Positions 23,692 through 30,598 of a DNA stretch of 64,000 nucleotides are shown here, piece by piece (the first letter of the stretch is position 1; the number at the start of each line of letters is the position of its first letter). The position numbers were made by a program, and so were the translations under genes. Below the pieces are notes generated by a model, which searched no databases, was not told the DNA's origin, and worked only from the letters and a program-made list of their open reading frames with translations. Source of the DNA: GWB1-38-13 sp964488535 (GTDB lineage Bacteria > Patescibacteriota > Microgenomatia > UBA8517); NCBI GenBank assembly GCA_964488535.1, contig CAZAUT010000001.1, forward strand, positions 1 through 64,000, written 5' to 3'.

Positions 23692-23784
23692 ATCCAAAGT
23701 AAAAGAGTGAAAGAGTAAAAGAGTAAAAGAAACCGCAAAAAGTATTTTACCTTTTTATCTTCTTGCTCTTTTACCCTGAAAGTT
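23692..23784. repeat. Imperfect palindrome, GAGTAAAAGAG/CTCTTTTAC family, copy 7
   Basis: Left arm AGTAAAAGAGTGAAAGAG with two more AGTAAAAGA units; loop AAACCGCAAAAAGTATTTT; right arm ATCTTCTTGCTCTTTTACCC. It ends a few bases before rpsM and closely matches copy 6. Confidence 0.85.
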
Positions 23785-24186
23785 ATGGCCAGAATTGCAG
23801 GACACGAATTAAACGACAAAGACAGGGTCGTCTATTCCCTTACGAAGATTAAGGGAATAGGTATGCAGCTGTCAAAAAGAGTAATGACGGCTGCAAATAT
23901 TTCTTTCGACAAGAGGGTGCGTGATTTAAGTCCTGAAGATATTTCAAGAATTACGGAAGCAGTTGAAAAATTTCCCATAGAAGGAGATTTGATAAGGCAG
24001 GTAAGAACAAATGTGGCCCGTCTTTCACAGACAGGTTCTTTCAGGGGTTACCGCCATAATAAAAACCTTCCCGCCAGAGGTCAACGGACAAGACATAACG
24101 CGAGGACAAAAAGAGGAAAAAGGAAGACAATAGGTGCATTTAAGAAGGAAATGCTGGCAAAGTCAACACAGAAAGAAACAAAATAA
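23785..24186 (+). CDS. rpsM: 30S ribosomal protein uS13
   Basis: Head protein contacting the 50S. It reads MARIAGHELNDKDRVVYSLT, KIKGIGMQLSKRV and the C-terminal GYRHNKNLPARGQRTRHNAR. 133 residues with a basic tail. rpsK follows after one base. Confidence 0.96.
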   Translation: MARIAGHELNDKDRVVYSLTKIKGIGMQLSKRVMTAANISFDKRVRDLSPEDISRITEAVEKFPIEGDLIRQVRTNVARLSQTGSFRGYRHNKNLPARGQRTRHNARTKRGKRKTIGAFKKEMLAKSTQKETK

Positions 24187-24187
24187 T

Positions 24188-24568
24188 ATGGCAGCAGTAA
24201 AAAGCAAAAAAAATATAAGGCAGGTTACTAGAGGCAGACTTTATATTGCTGCGTCATTTAACAACACTCTTGTTACGGTTACAGACGAAAAAGGCGAGGT
24301 GATCTCATGGAGTTCATCGGGAAATACAGGTTTTAAGGGGACGAGAAAATCTACTCCTTTTGCTGCAACATCTGCGGTGGAGAAGGCGCTTGGTAAAGCC
24401 AAGGAAATGGGGCTTAAAGAAGTTGAAATATATGTCAAAGGCCCTGGTGCGGGAAGGGATGCAGCTTTAAGAGCAGTTCGCAGCGCCAATTTAAAAATTT
24501 CTATGATTGCGGATGTCACGCCTATTCCTCACAACGGCCCCAGGCCGAAGAAGAAAAGAAGGGCATGA
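24188..24568 (+). CDS. rpsK: 30S ribosomal protein uS11
   Basis: Platform protein of the 30S. The ATG at 24188 gives MAAVKSKKNIRQVTRGRLYI; further come ASFNNTLVTVTDEKGEVISW, RKSTPFAATSAVEKAL and VTPIPHNGPRPKKKRRA. 126 residues. The frame is open further upstream inside rpsM, but that part is not S11. Confidence 0.96.
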   Translation: MAAVKSKKNIRQVTRGRLYIAASFNNTLVTVTDEKGEVISWSSSGNTGFKGTRKSTPFAATSAVEKALGKAKEMGLKEVEIYVKGPGAGRDAALRAVRSANLKISMIADVTPIPHNGPRPKKKRRA

Positions 24569-24658
24569 TACAAATAGAGTAAAAGAGTGAAAGAGTAAAA
24601 GAGTAAAAGAAACGACAATTTTTACCTTTTTACCTTCTTGCCTTTTACCTTAATAAGT
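24569..24658. repeat. Imperfect palindrome, GAGTAAAAGAG/CTCTTTTAC family, copy 8
   Basis: Left arm AGAGTAAAAGAGTGAAAGAG followed by TAAAAGAGTAAAAGAAACG; loop ACAATTTTTACC; right arm TTTTTACCTTCTTGCC and TTTTACC. It ends nine bases before the rpsD ATG and is one of the longest-armed members. Confidence 0.85.
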
Positions 24659-25258
24659 ATGGCACGATATACAGGACCAAAAGACAGACTGTCAAGGAGT
24701 GTGGGTGTTGATCTTTTTGGAAAAGGGTCAAAGTTAACGCGCCTTAATGTTCCTCCTGGGATGCATGGAGTAAAAAGAAGGCGAACTTCCTCCGAATATG
24801 CCAAACAGTTGATTGAGAAGCAGAAAGTTAAGAGAATGTACGGCATACTTGAGAGACAATTTTCTAGATATGCAGAAAAAGCGCTGAAATACAAAGGCAA
24901 TACGGGTGAACAGCTTATATCCCTTCTTGAAAAACGGCTTGACAATACGGTCTACCGATTGGGATTTGCACCTAATAGAATTTCGGCAAGGCAGTTTGTT
25001 TCACATAGACATATCCTTGTTAACGGACAGAAAGTGAACATTCCTTCCTATCAGGTAAAGGTTGGAGATGTTATCAGTCTCTCACCAAAAGCAGTCAATA
25101 TTCCGGCAATTAACAAACAATTGTCAAACAGGGACTACACAACACCGGGCTGGATTGAAAGAAAAGCAAACGTCGGGAAGGTTGTTTCAAACCCGAAGAG
25201 AGAAGACATACAAGAATCAATTTCCGAGCAGGATATTGTTGAATTTTATTCCAGATGA
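24659..25258 (+). CDS. rpsD: 30S ribosomal protein uS4
   Basis: Assembly initiator protein of the 30S body. The ATG at 24659 gives MARYTGPKDRLSRSVGVDLF. The S4 domain is LEKRLDNTVYRLGFAPNRIS, ARQFVSHRHILVNGQKVNIP and SYQVKVGDVISL. 199 residues. An in-frame TTG seven codons upstream is inside the palindrome and is rejected. Confidence 0.96.
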   Translation: MARYTGPKDRLSRSVGVDLFGKGSKLTRLNVPPGMHGVKRRRTSSEYAKQLIEKQKVKRMYGILERQFSRYAEKALKYKGNTGEQLISLLEKRLDNTVYRLGFAPNRISARQFVSHRHILVNGQKVNIPSYQVKVGDVISLSPKAVNIPAINKQLSNRDYTTPGWIERKANVGKVVSNPKREDIQESISEQDIVEFYSR

Positions 25259-25307
25259 TATACTGCCCTTTTGCATTTGCAAATGGTGCTTGAAAGGTGG
25301 TGAGAAA

Positions 25308-26219
25308 GTGAACGAACCAATATTTCAAATTACAGAAGAGAAAAAGGACAAAGACTACGGAAAGTTTGTTTTAAGTCCGCTTGAGGCGGGATATGGTAAT
25401 ACGTTAGGAAACTCGTTAAGACGGGTTCTTCTTACGAGTTTACCGGGTGCTGCTATTACAAGAGTAAAAATTAACGGTGTTAAACATCAGTTTTCATCCC
25501 TAAAGGGTATGAAGGAAGATGTTATAGAATTTTTGTTAAATCTCAAAAAGGTCAGAATTTACTATTCCGAGGAAAAACCAATCAAAGCTACTCTTGAAAC
25601 AAAGGGCGCGGGTGAAATTAAGGCGAAGGATATAAAAGTAGATCCTCCGGCAAAAATTGCCAATCCAGAACTTGTTTTGGGGTACCTTAACAAAGACACA
25701 TCCCTTAACGCCAAAATGGATATCGAGTCGGGTGTTGGTTATTCTTCATCGGAAGAGAGAAAAACCGGAGAAGTGGGCGTTATTCCAATGGATGCAATTT
25801 TTACTCCCGTTGTCAGAGTAAATTATAAAGTTGAGGAAACGCGCGTAGGAAGGCTCACAAATTACGATAAGTTGGTATTGGAGATCTGGACCGACGGGAC
25901 GGTGGATCCGGCTCAAGCCCTATTGAAAGCGTCAAATATTCTTGTTTCTTATTTCATGCAGATTGTTTCTCCCAAAAAGATAGAGAAGCCGGCAGAAGAA
26001 AAGAAGGATGATTTGGGGTTAGTCGGTAAACTATCGGTTGAAGAAATTAATCTTCCAACGAGGGTTGCCAATGCTCTTATTAAAGCCGGATATGATACAG
26101 TGGAGGATTTGGTTAAGGCAGAAAGATCGAAACTGGTAAAAGTGAGAAATCTTGGAGAAAAATCTGTAAAAATAATTGAGGCTGCTCTTGGAGAAAAAGG
26201 TTTATCTCTTAGTGCTTAA
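25308..26219 (+). CDS. rpoA: DNA-directed RNA polymerase subunit alpha
   Basis: Assembly subunit of RNA polymerase. N-terminal domain: FVLSPLEAGYGNTLGNSLRR, VLLTSLPGAAITRVKINGVK and VEETRVGRLTNYDKLVLEIW. C-terminal domain: VEEINLPTRVANALIKAGYD, LVKVRNLGEKSVKIIEAALG. The GTG at 25308 follows GGTGGTGAG; the open frame extends upstream into rpsD but is unrelated there. 303 residues. It lies in its normal place before rplQ. Confidence 0.96.
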   Translation: MNEPIFQITEEKKDKDYGKFVLSPLEAGYGNTLGNSLRRVLLTSLPGAAITRVKINGVKHQFSSLKGMKEDVIEFLLNLKKVRIYYSEEKPIKATLETKGAGEIKAKDIKVDPPAKIANPELVLGYLNKDTSLNAKMDIESGVGYSSSEERKTGEVGVIPMDAIFTPVVRVNYKVEETRVGRLTNYDKLVLEIWTDGTVDPAQALLKASNILVSYFMQIVSPKKIEKPAEEKKDDLGLVGKLSVEEINLPTRVANALIKAGYDTVEDLVKAERSKLVKVRNLGEKSVKIIEAALGEKGLSLSA

Positions 26220-26272
26220 AATTTGAGCTTTTGGTTTCTTTACTTTCCTTTTCGGAACGGTTGCTGTTTTGT

Positions 26273-26782
26273 ATGAATAAGAAGGTTTTCGGGAAAAAGT
26301 TTTCTCGTGATACCACGAGCAGGCGTGCGATGTACCGTGCGCTTATACGCTCGTTCGTTATCAATAAAGAGATGGTAACAACCTATGCGAAAGCAAAGGT
26401 TATTGTTCCGGTTATTGAAAAACTGTTATCACAGGCAAAAAACGGTACGCTTACGCAAAAGCGTGCCGTTGTCAAATATTGTGGAAACGACAGAACGTCT
26501 TCCCGGATGATTTTTGATATTGCTAAAAAGGGTACAGCGAAACAAAATCATTTTTTGAAAATTACGAATTTGCCTAACCGAAGAGGCGACAACGCCCGGA
26601 TGTCGAAAGTGGAATTAATTGAGAAAATTGTTGAAAAGGAAATTAAGACAGGTCTTAATGGAAAAAATGACGGAGTAAAAAGTTTGCGTAAAGTACAAGA
26701 AAAGGCAATTTCGGAAAAGAAGTCACCGATTACTTCTGCAATCGGAAGACTGTCGTTAAATAAGAAGGCTAAGAAAAAATAA
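26273..26782 (+). CDS. rplQ: 50S ribosomal protein bL17
   Basis: The ATG at 26273 gives MNKKVFGKKFSRDTTSRRAM, then YRALIRSFVINKEMVTTYAK and IVPVIEKLLSQAK: the L17 core. The C-terminal ~60 residues are a basic extension. 169 residues. An upstream in-frame start at 26231 would add 14 unrelated residues. Confidence 0.94.
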   Translation: MNKKVFGKKFSRDTTSRRAMYRALIRSFVINKEMVTTYAKAKVIVPVIEKLLSQAKNGTLTQKRAVVKYCGNDRTSSRMIFDIAKKGTAKQNHFLKITNLPNRRGDNARMSKVELIEKIVEKEIKTGLNGKNDGVKSLRKVQEKAISEKKSPITSAIGRLSLNKKAKKK

Positions 26783-26786
26783 CATC

Positions 26787-27203
26787 ATGAATACATATCA
26801 GCCAAAAAAAAAGGACATCAAAAGAAGTTGGAAATTGTTTAATGCCAAAGGAAAGATTTTGGGAAGGTTGGCAACGGAGGTAGCTATGTGCCTGATGGGA
26901 AAGAACAAGGTTAACTATTCAGCCCATATGGAGAACGGAGATTATGCAGTTGTTATAAACGCGGGAGAAATTGTTGTCACGGGGAAAAAAGAAACCCAGA
27001 AATTGTACAGGAGCCATTCGGGTTACCCGGGTGGATTTAAGGAAGTAAAATATGCGAAACTAAAAAAGGAAAACCCTGCCAGGATTATTGAGACTGCTGT
27101 TTACGGAATGCTTCCCGACAATCGCTTGAAAGCCAAAAGAATGGCAAGGCTAAAAATATTTACAGGTGAAAAACATCCGTATGGGGATAAAGTAAAAGAG
27201 TAA
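26787..27203 (+). CDS. rplM: 50S ribosomal protein uL13
   Basis: Early-assembly 50S protein. It shows RSWKLFNAKGKILGRLATEV, GKNKVNYSAHMENGDYAVVI and AVYGMLPDNRLKAKRMARLK, ending FTGEKHPYGDKVKE. The last codons (GTAAAAGAG then TAA) are the repeat word of the following palindrome, so the C-terminal VKE and the stop are made from repeat sequence. 138 residues. Confidence 0.96.
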   Translation: MNTYQPKKKDIKRSWKLFNAKGKILGRLATEVAMCLMGKNKVNYSAHMENGDYAVVINAGEIVVTGKKETQKLYRSHSGYPGGFKEVKYAKLKKENPARIIETAVYGMLPDNRLKAKRMARLKIFTGEKHPYGDKVKE

Positions 27204-27305
27204 AAGAGTAAAAGAAACGGCAATTTTTGCCTTTCTTGTCCTTCCGAAGTTCCGCTAAGCGGGACGAAGGAGGTTTACCTTCTTGCTCTTTTATCCAAAT
27301 AAATT
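27204..27305. repeat. Imperfect palindrome, GAGTAAAAGAG/CTCTTTTAC family, copy 9 with internal hairpin
   Basis: Left arm GAGTAAAAGAGTAAAAGAAA (starting inside rplM), loop CGGCAATTTTTGCC, right arm TTTACCTTCTTGCTCTTTTA. Between loop and right arm sits a second hairpin (27240-27270): CCTTCCGAAG, TCCGCTAAGCGGGA, CGAAGG. The internal hairpin looks like an insertion, as the other eight copies lack it. Confidence 0.85.
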
Positions 27306-27710
27306 ATGTCAAAAAAAATTGATTACATTTACGCGGTTGGGCGGAGAAAATCTGCTGTTGCCCGCGTGCGTTTGTATAAAGGTAAAGGGGAAAATACGGT
27401 AAACACTCTACCGATGGACAAATATTTCTCCGAAGTCGTATTTAAAAATATTTGGGGAAAGGCGTTTAAGCAAGTTGACGTATCCGATAAATATTATGTA
27501 TCGGTCAGGGTTGTTGGCGGTGGAAAAAAAGGACAGCTTGATGCTGTGATTCATGCTATTGCCAAGGCACTTGCAAAGGCGGAGAAAGACAAGTTCAGAC
27601 CGGCTTTGAAAAAAGCCGGCCTTCTGACCCGCGATGCGCGTATTCGCGAACGACGCAAGGTCGGCACGGGCGGTAAGGCAAGAAGAGCAAAGCAGAGTCC
27701 TAAGCGATGA
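27306..27710 (+). CDS. rpsI: 30S ribosomal protein uS9
   Basis: Its C-terminal tail reaches the P-site tRNA. It has YAVGRRKSAVARVRLYKGKG, VRVVGGGKKGQLDAVIHAIA and DARIRERRKVGTGGKARRAK, ending QSPKR (the family end is usually SKR or SPKR). From about 27610 codon usage becomes GC-rich (GACCCGCGATGCGCG) compared with the AT-rich first two thirds. The last ten codons plus stop (27678-27710) are repeated twice downstream with synonymous changes. 134 residues. Confidence 0.97.
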   Translation: MSKKIDYIYAVGRRKSAVARVRLYKGKGENTVNTLPMDKYFSEVVFKNIWGKAFKQVDVSDKYYVSVRVVGGGKKGQLDAVIHAIAKALAKAEKDKFRPALKKAGLLTRDARIRERRKVGTGGKARRAKQSPKR

Positions 27711-27791
27711 TTTTCTCTTCGCAGTCCCTTGGCATTGCCCCTCGAGCCGTGTACGGATAGTACGGTAAGGCGAGAGGTAAAATGCAGAGGG
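27711..27791 (+). repeat. Gene-end mini-element, rpsI copy 1 (81 bp)
   Basis: Right after the stop, TTTTCTCTTC can pair with GAAGAGCAAA in the rpsI tail. Then ATTGCCCC, CCTCGAGCCGTGTACGG, TAGTACGGTAAGGCGAGAGG, TAAAATGC and AGAGGGG. Layout and several blocks match the 84-bp spacer after rpsJ. CCTCGAGCC and GGCGAGAGG form the main stem. Confidence 0.75.
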
Positions 27792-27824
27792 GCAAGGCGC
27801 GCAAAACAAAGTCCGAAACGTTAA
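27792..27824 (+). pseudogene. Second copy of the rpsI C-terminal tail
   Basis: Reads GCA AGG CGC GCA AAA CAA and AGT CCG AAA CGT TAA: ARRAKQSPKR and a stop, identical in protein to the end of rpsI. Eight of the eleven codons differ from the gene, including CGC against AGA for Arg and TAA against TGA. There is no start codon or open frame before it. It begins exactly 114 bases after the same codon in rpsI. Confidence 0.9.
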
Positions 27825-27909
27825 AATTTACGCGCCGACGTCCCTTTCCATCGCAGCACGTAGCGTGTTCGAATAGAACCCAAAAGTGAAGTGCTAAGAT
27901 GGTTTGGGG
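27825..27909 (+). repeat. Gene-end mini-element, rpsI copy 2 (85 bp)
   Basis: Begins with TTTACGCGCC, which can pair with GGCGCGCAAA of the second tail. It continues with CATCGCAGCAC, GCGTGTTCGAATAGAACC, AAAAGTGAAGTGC and TAAGATGG, ending in a G-run. The block GTGTTCGAA(T/C)AGAACC is shared with the rpsJ element. CATCGCAGCAC and GTGCTAAGATG form the stem. Confidence 0.7.
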
Positions 27910-27942
27910 GCAAGGAGGGCGAAGCAATCACCCAAGAGGTGA
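27910..27942 (+). pseudogene. Third copy of the rpsI C-terminal tail
   Basis: Reads GCA AGG AGG GCG AAG CAA and TCA CCC AAG AGG TGA: again ARRAKQSPKR and a stop, with a third set of codons. It begins 118 bases after the second copy. Its final codons form the left side of the transcription terminator that closes the cluster. Confidence 0.9.
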
Positions 27943-27950
27943 TTCTTTTT
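27926..27950 (+). terminator. Terminator closing the ribosomal cluster
   Basis: AATCACC-CAAGA-GGTGATT followed by CTTTTT. The left arm is part of the third rpsI tail copy. A second TTTTT follows at 27956-27960. Confidence 0.75.
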
Positions 27951-27977
27951 GGGCGTTTTTGAAAACAGTACAGATAT

Positions 27978-28574
27978 ATGGTTGACAGCATGACTTCAAA
28001 GAAACTTGTCAAACTTGCACAAGTCGAACTTAAAAATAATCCCTTTGATATTGTACACGACGAGAGACATCACCGCACTGTATGGAGCAATTGTCAAAAA
28101 ATTATTGCAGAAGAAGATTTGCATGACATTGATACGAAGTCACTTGAAATATCGGCATGGTGGCACGATGTCCAAAGAGACGCAAAAGATGAAACTGCAT
28201 TGTTAAAACACAAGATGCGAGATCTAGGATTGTCGCAAAATAATCAGGAAAAAATAATTCAAATTGTCGAAAGCCACTCATACGGAAATCAACAAACGTC
28301 AACTGAAGCACGCATTCTTTTTGATGCTGATAAACTTGAGTATGTGTCCGCCGAGAGGGTGCAAATTTTAATTAAGGCTTATGAACAAGGGAAGATGGAC
28401 GAGAAAAGATTCCAATATTATGTCGGAAAATGGAAAGAAAGAATACTGGCAGTAAGAGAGCAAATCCACTTTTCTTCTACAAAAATAGAATTTGAAAGAA
28501 GGTTAAAGGATATAGTCGCGTTAGCGGAAAAGAACGAAAAATTAAAAGGTTTTATTGAGGGTGTTATGTTATAA
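27978..28574 (+). CDS. HD-superfamily hydrolase
   Basis: Residues about 27-32 (HDERHH) and about 61-65 (WWHDV) give the H...HD pattern, and FDADKLEYV near residue 115 supplies the last aspartate. This is the fold of small HD phosphohydrolases of the YfbR/YedJ kind; the substrate is unknown. 198 residues; an alternative ATG lies four codons in. It stands after the ribosomal terminator and overlaps the promoter region of uppS. Confidence 0.8.
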   Translation: MVDSMTSKKLVKLAQVELKNNPFDIVHDERHHRTVWSNCQKIIAEEDLHDIDTKSLEISAWWHDVQRDAKDETALLKHKMRDLGLSQNNQEKIIQIVESHSYGNQQTSTEARILFDADKLEYVSAERVQILIKAYEQGKMDEKRFQYYVGKWKERILAVREQIHFSSTKIEFERRLKDIVALAEKNEKLKGFIEGVML

Positions 28575-28581
28575 TTTCCCC

Positions 28582-29862
28582 ATGCCTTCAGAAGCAGAGA
28601 TTAAACTTCCAAAAGGAACAAAAGTCCCAGATCATGTGGCAATAATTCCCGACGGAAATCGGCGGTGGGCGCGTTCACGCGGAATACCGACCCTTTTGGG
28701 GCATAAAGCTGGATTTGACAGAGCTGTTGAATTGGGGCGCGCTGCAAGAAAAATGGGTATTCACACTGTAACCTTGTGGGGATTTTCAACCGAAAATTGG
28801 GACAGGACCGAAAAAGAGATCAACTATCTGATACATCTTTATAAAAAGCTGATAGATGACTATCTGAAGGAAGCCCTGGAAGATGACGTAAAAATTGTTC
28901 ACATCGGCAGAAAAGACAGGATTCCCGCGTATTTGCTCAAGAAAATTATCCTGGCTGAAAAGAAAACTGCAGAAAATAAAAAATATATTGTAAATATCGC
29001 CATCGATTATGGAGGGCAGGACGATATTTTAAGAGCTGTCAAAAAAATGATTCACGATGGAATAAAAGAAGAGGGAGTTACGAAAGAGATGTTTGACAAA
29101 TACTGTGACCTTAATAGTCAGCCGTACCCTTACGTTGATTTGATGATAAGAACATCGGGCGAACAGAGAACGAGCGGATTTTTAATGTGGAACTCTGCCT
29201 ATGCGGAATATTATTGGGAAAATGACCATTTTCCCGATTTTACCATTGATAAATTTAAAGATGCGGTCTTGGATTATTCAAGAAGAAGACGACGTTTTGG
29301 CGGAAACGACGCGGAAGAGCACTTTTCCTTTGAACCCGAAGTCACTGCAAGGCTTGAACTGAACTGGTGGAGGCTCGCAAATATTCCTCACGACACTAAG
29401 TTTCGGGATTATGCAATTGCTCATGTCAAAGAGCAGTTCGGGTTATCTGCATCTTTGGCGAAACAGGCGGGAATACTATTGTCGCAGGCGGTAATTGAAG
29501 GAAATACGAAAAAATGGGAAAAGGCAAAGGCATCGTTGAAAAGGTTTTATGTACTTGTAAAGGACGAGATTAAACTGGCCTTTGAACCCTCGTTGGCTGC
29601 TTCCCTGCAGGTTAATTTTTGGAAGGAAGTGGAAAGCGCTCAGGATATAAAAAACTCCGGTGAAGCGGAAGATATTGCAAAAAATCTTTATGCGGAGGTG
29701 TATAGAATTTCGCTTTTTCAGGTGGCAAAGGCAGCTCATCTTCGTGTTTTGGCGAATGTTGAAAAAAATTTAGCGGAAAAAGGATTGGGTGACGAACATT
29801 GGGAAAAAGCTGAAGATTATCTTCAAAAGTTTTACAGTGCGCTTAAAGAAAGAGTTGCTTAA
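28582..29862 (+). CDS. uppS: Undecaprenyl diphosphate synthase with an additional C-terminal domain
   Basis: Makes the C55 lipid carrier for cell-wall synthesis. Residues 1-235 are a cis-prenyltransferase: HVAIIPDGNRRWARSRGIPT (catalytic Asp 24), GFSTENWDR, RTSGEQRTSGFLMWNSAYAE and the final YSRRRRRFGG. UPPS normally ends here; residues 240-426 form an extra domain without recognised family, mostly helical, with LNWWRLANIPHDTKFRDYAI and two similar ELNWW/QVNFWKE patches. TGTTATAAT (extended -10) lies six bases before the ATG at 28582, suggesting a leaderless mRNA. Confidence 0.93.
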   Translation: MPSEAEIKLPKGTKVPDHVAIIPDGNRRWARSRGIPTLLGHKAGFDRAVELGRAARKMGIHTVTLWGFSTENWDRTEKEINYLIHLYKKLIDDYLKEALEDDVKIVHIGRKDRIPAYLLKKIILAEKKTAENKKYIVNIAIDYGGQDDILRAVKKMIHDGIKEEGVTKEMFDKYCDLNSQPYPYVDLMIRTSGEQRTSGFLMWNSAYAEYYWENDHFPDFTIDKFKDAVLDYSRRRRRFGGNDAEEHFSFEPEVTARLELNWWRLANIPHDTKFRDYAIAHVKEQFGLSASLAKQAGILLSQAVIEGNTKKWEKAKASLKRFYVLVKDEIKLAFEPSLAASLQVNFWKEVESAQDIKNSGEAEDIAKNLYAEVYRISLFQVAKAAHLRVLANVEKNLAEKGLGDEHWEKAEDYLQKFYSALKERVA

Positions 29863-29967
29863 GCGAAATACCAAGCTTTGCTTATTGCGCATTGAGAGCG
29901 CGTGGCGTAATTGGAAATACGATATTATTTTCTGCTTTATCGAATTCCAAATATTTTATTGTAATTG

Positions 29968-29989
29968 TTCGGTGAACTGTATCATCGAA
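29968..29989. promoter_or_regulatory. 22-bp palindrome, copy 1 (putative operator)
   Basis: TTCGGTGA-ACTGTA-TCATCGAA, one mismatch from a perfect outer palindrome. It lies 11 bases past the stop of the TrpR-like gene. The same outer sequence with an inverted centre lies just upstream of that gene. Confidence 0.6.
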
Positions 29990-30000
29990 AAAATATTTAG

Positions 30001-30408
30001 CTACCTTTTTACATCCTTTCGTAAGTATCCGGTATAAAATTTTCTTTTAACAATTGTCTTTGGTCCGCTCGTTATATATGCTTTTTTTCTGTACTCTCTT
30101 TCTACTTTTTCCTCTCTGGCCACAACTAAATCAATTCCCTTTTTATTTTCCTCCAACTTTCTCATCATAAGCAGCACTGTACTCATCCCAACTTTAAGAT
30201 CCTTTACAATATCTCTGTAAAGTACTCCCTGAAGAAGCATTTCTGCGACCTGTATTCTTCTTCCAATTTTCATTTTTTCATCATGTGTAAGGATGGCGTT
30301 AATTATTTGCTCGACTTCGTCTCCGTCTTTTGCTGCCAGAAATGAAGCCCTCAATTTGTTCAAAGTACTAAACACAGAATCTTTATCAAGAAATCTATAT
30401 CTTCTCAT
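30001..30408 (-). CDS. TrpR/YerC-like DNA-binding protein
   Basis: The central part (HDEKMKIGRRIQVAEMLLQG, then YRDIVKDLKVGMSTVLLMMR) fits the TrpR-like YerC/YecD family: a helical start followed by a helix-turn-helix. Residues after about 90 are basic (REYRKKAYITSGPKTIVKRK). 135 residues. Two copies of a 22-bp palindrome flank the gene, one over its likely promoter (TATAAA about 24 bases before the ATG), so self-regulation is likely. The ligand and other targets are unknown. Confidence 0.85.
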   Translation of the reverse strand: MRRYRFLDKDSVFSTLNKLRASFLAAKDGDEVEQIINAILTHDEKMKIGRRIQVAEMLLQGVLYRDIVKDLKVGMSTVLLMMRKLEENKKGIDLVVAREEKVEREYRKKAYITSGPKTIVKRKFYTGYLRKDVKR

Positions 30409-30435
30409 TATTTAATACTAACATGTTTTATACTG

Positions 30436-30457
30436 TTCGGTGATACAGTTCACCGAA
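30436..30457. promoter_or_regulatory. 22-bp palindrome, copy 2 (putative operator)
   Basis: TTCGGTGA-TACAGT-TCACCGAA, perfect outer palindrome. It lies 28 bases upstream of the TrpR-like start, on the -35 side of a TATAAA box read on the minus strand, where a repressor would block transcription. The central six bases are the reverse complement of those in copy 1, while the flanking TGTTCGG and GAAAAAATA keep their orientation. Confidence 0.7.
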
Positions 30458-30598
30458 AAAATACGTATTCTATGTTATAAGGAAAGTGAATGATTAAGAA
30501 CATTAAATTTATATCTCTTTACTATCAGACAATAAACAACACCAACGAAAGAAAATTGTGAATTTTGTGATAAACTACTTTTTGAGTAATATTGTATC

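Noticed and set aside
25062..25307. Longer start for rpoA inside rpsD
   Set aside because: The overlap part is a shadow of rpsD; the alpha subunit starts at the GTG with a good ribosome site.
3604..27305. The palindromic spacers as a CRISPR array
   Set aside because: The repeats are separated by whole genes, are palindromic over their full length and have no spacers or cas genes.
27711..27909. The spacers after rpsI as small genes
   Set aside because: No start codon or ribosome site is present and the frames carry stops; only the tail segments have coding character.
29968..30457. The 22-bp palindromes as terminators
   Set aside because: The run next to the stem is A on the plus strand and lies before the stem on the minus strand, so neither direction gives a U-tail.
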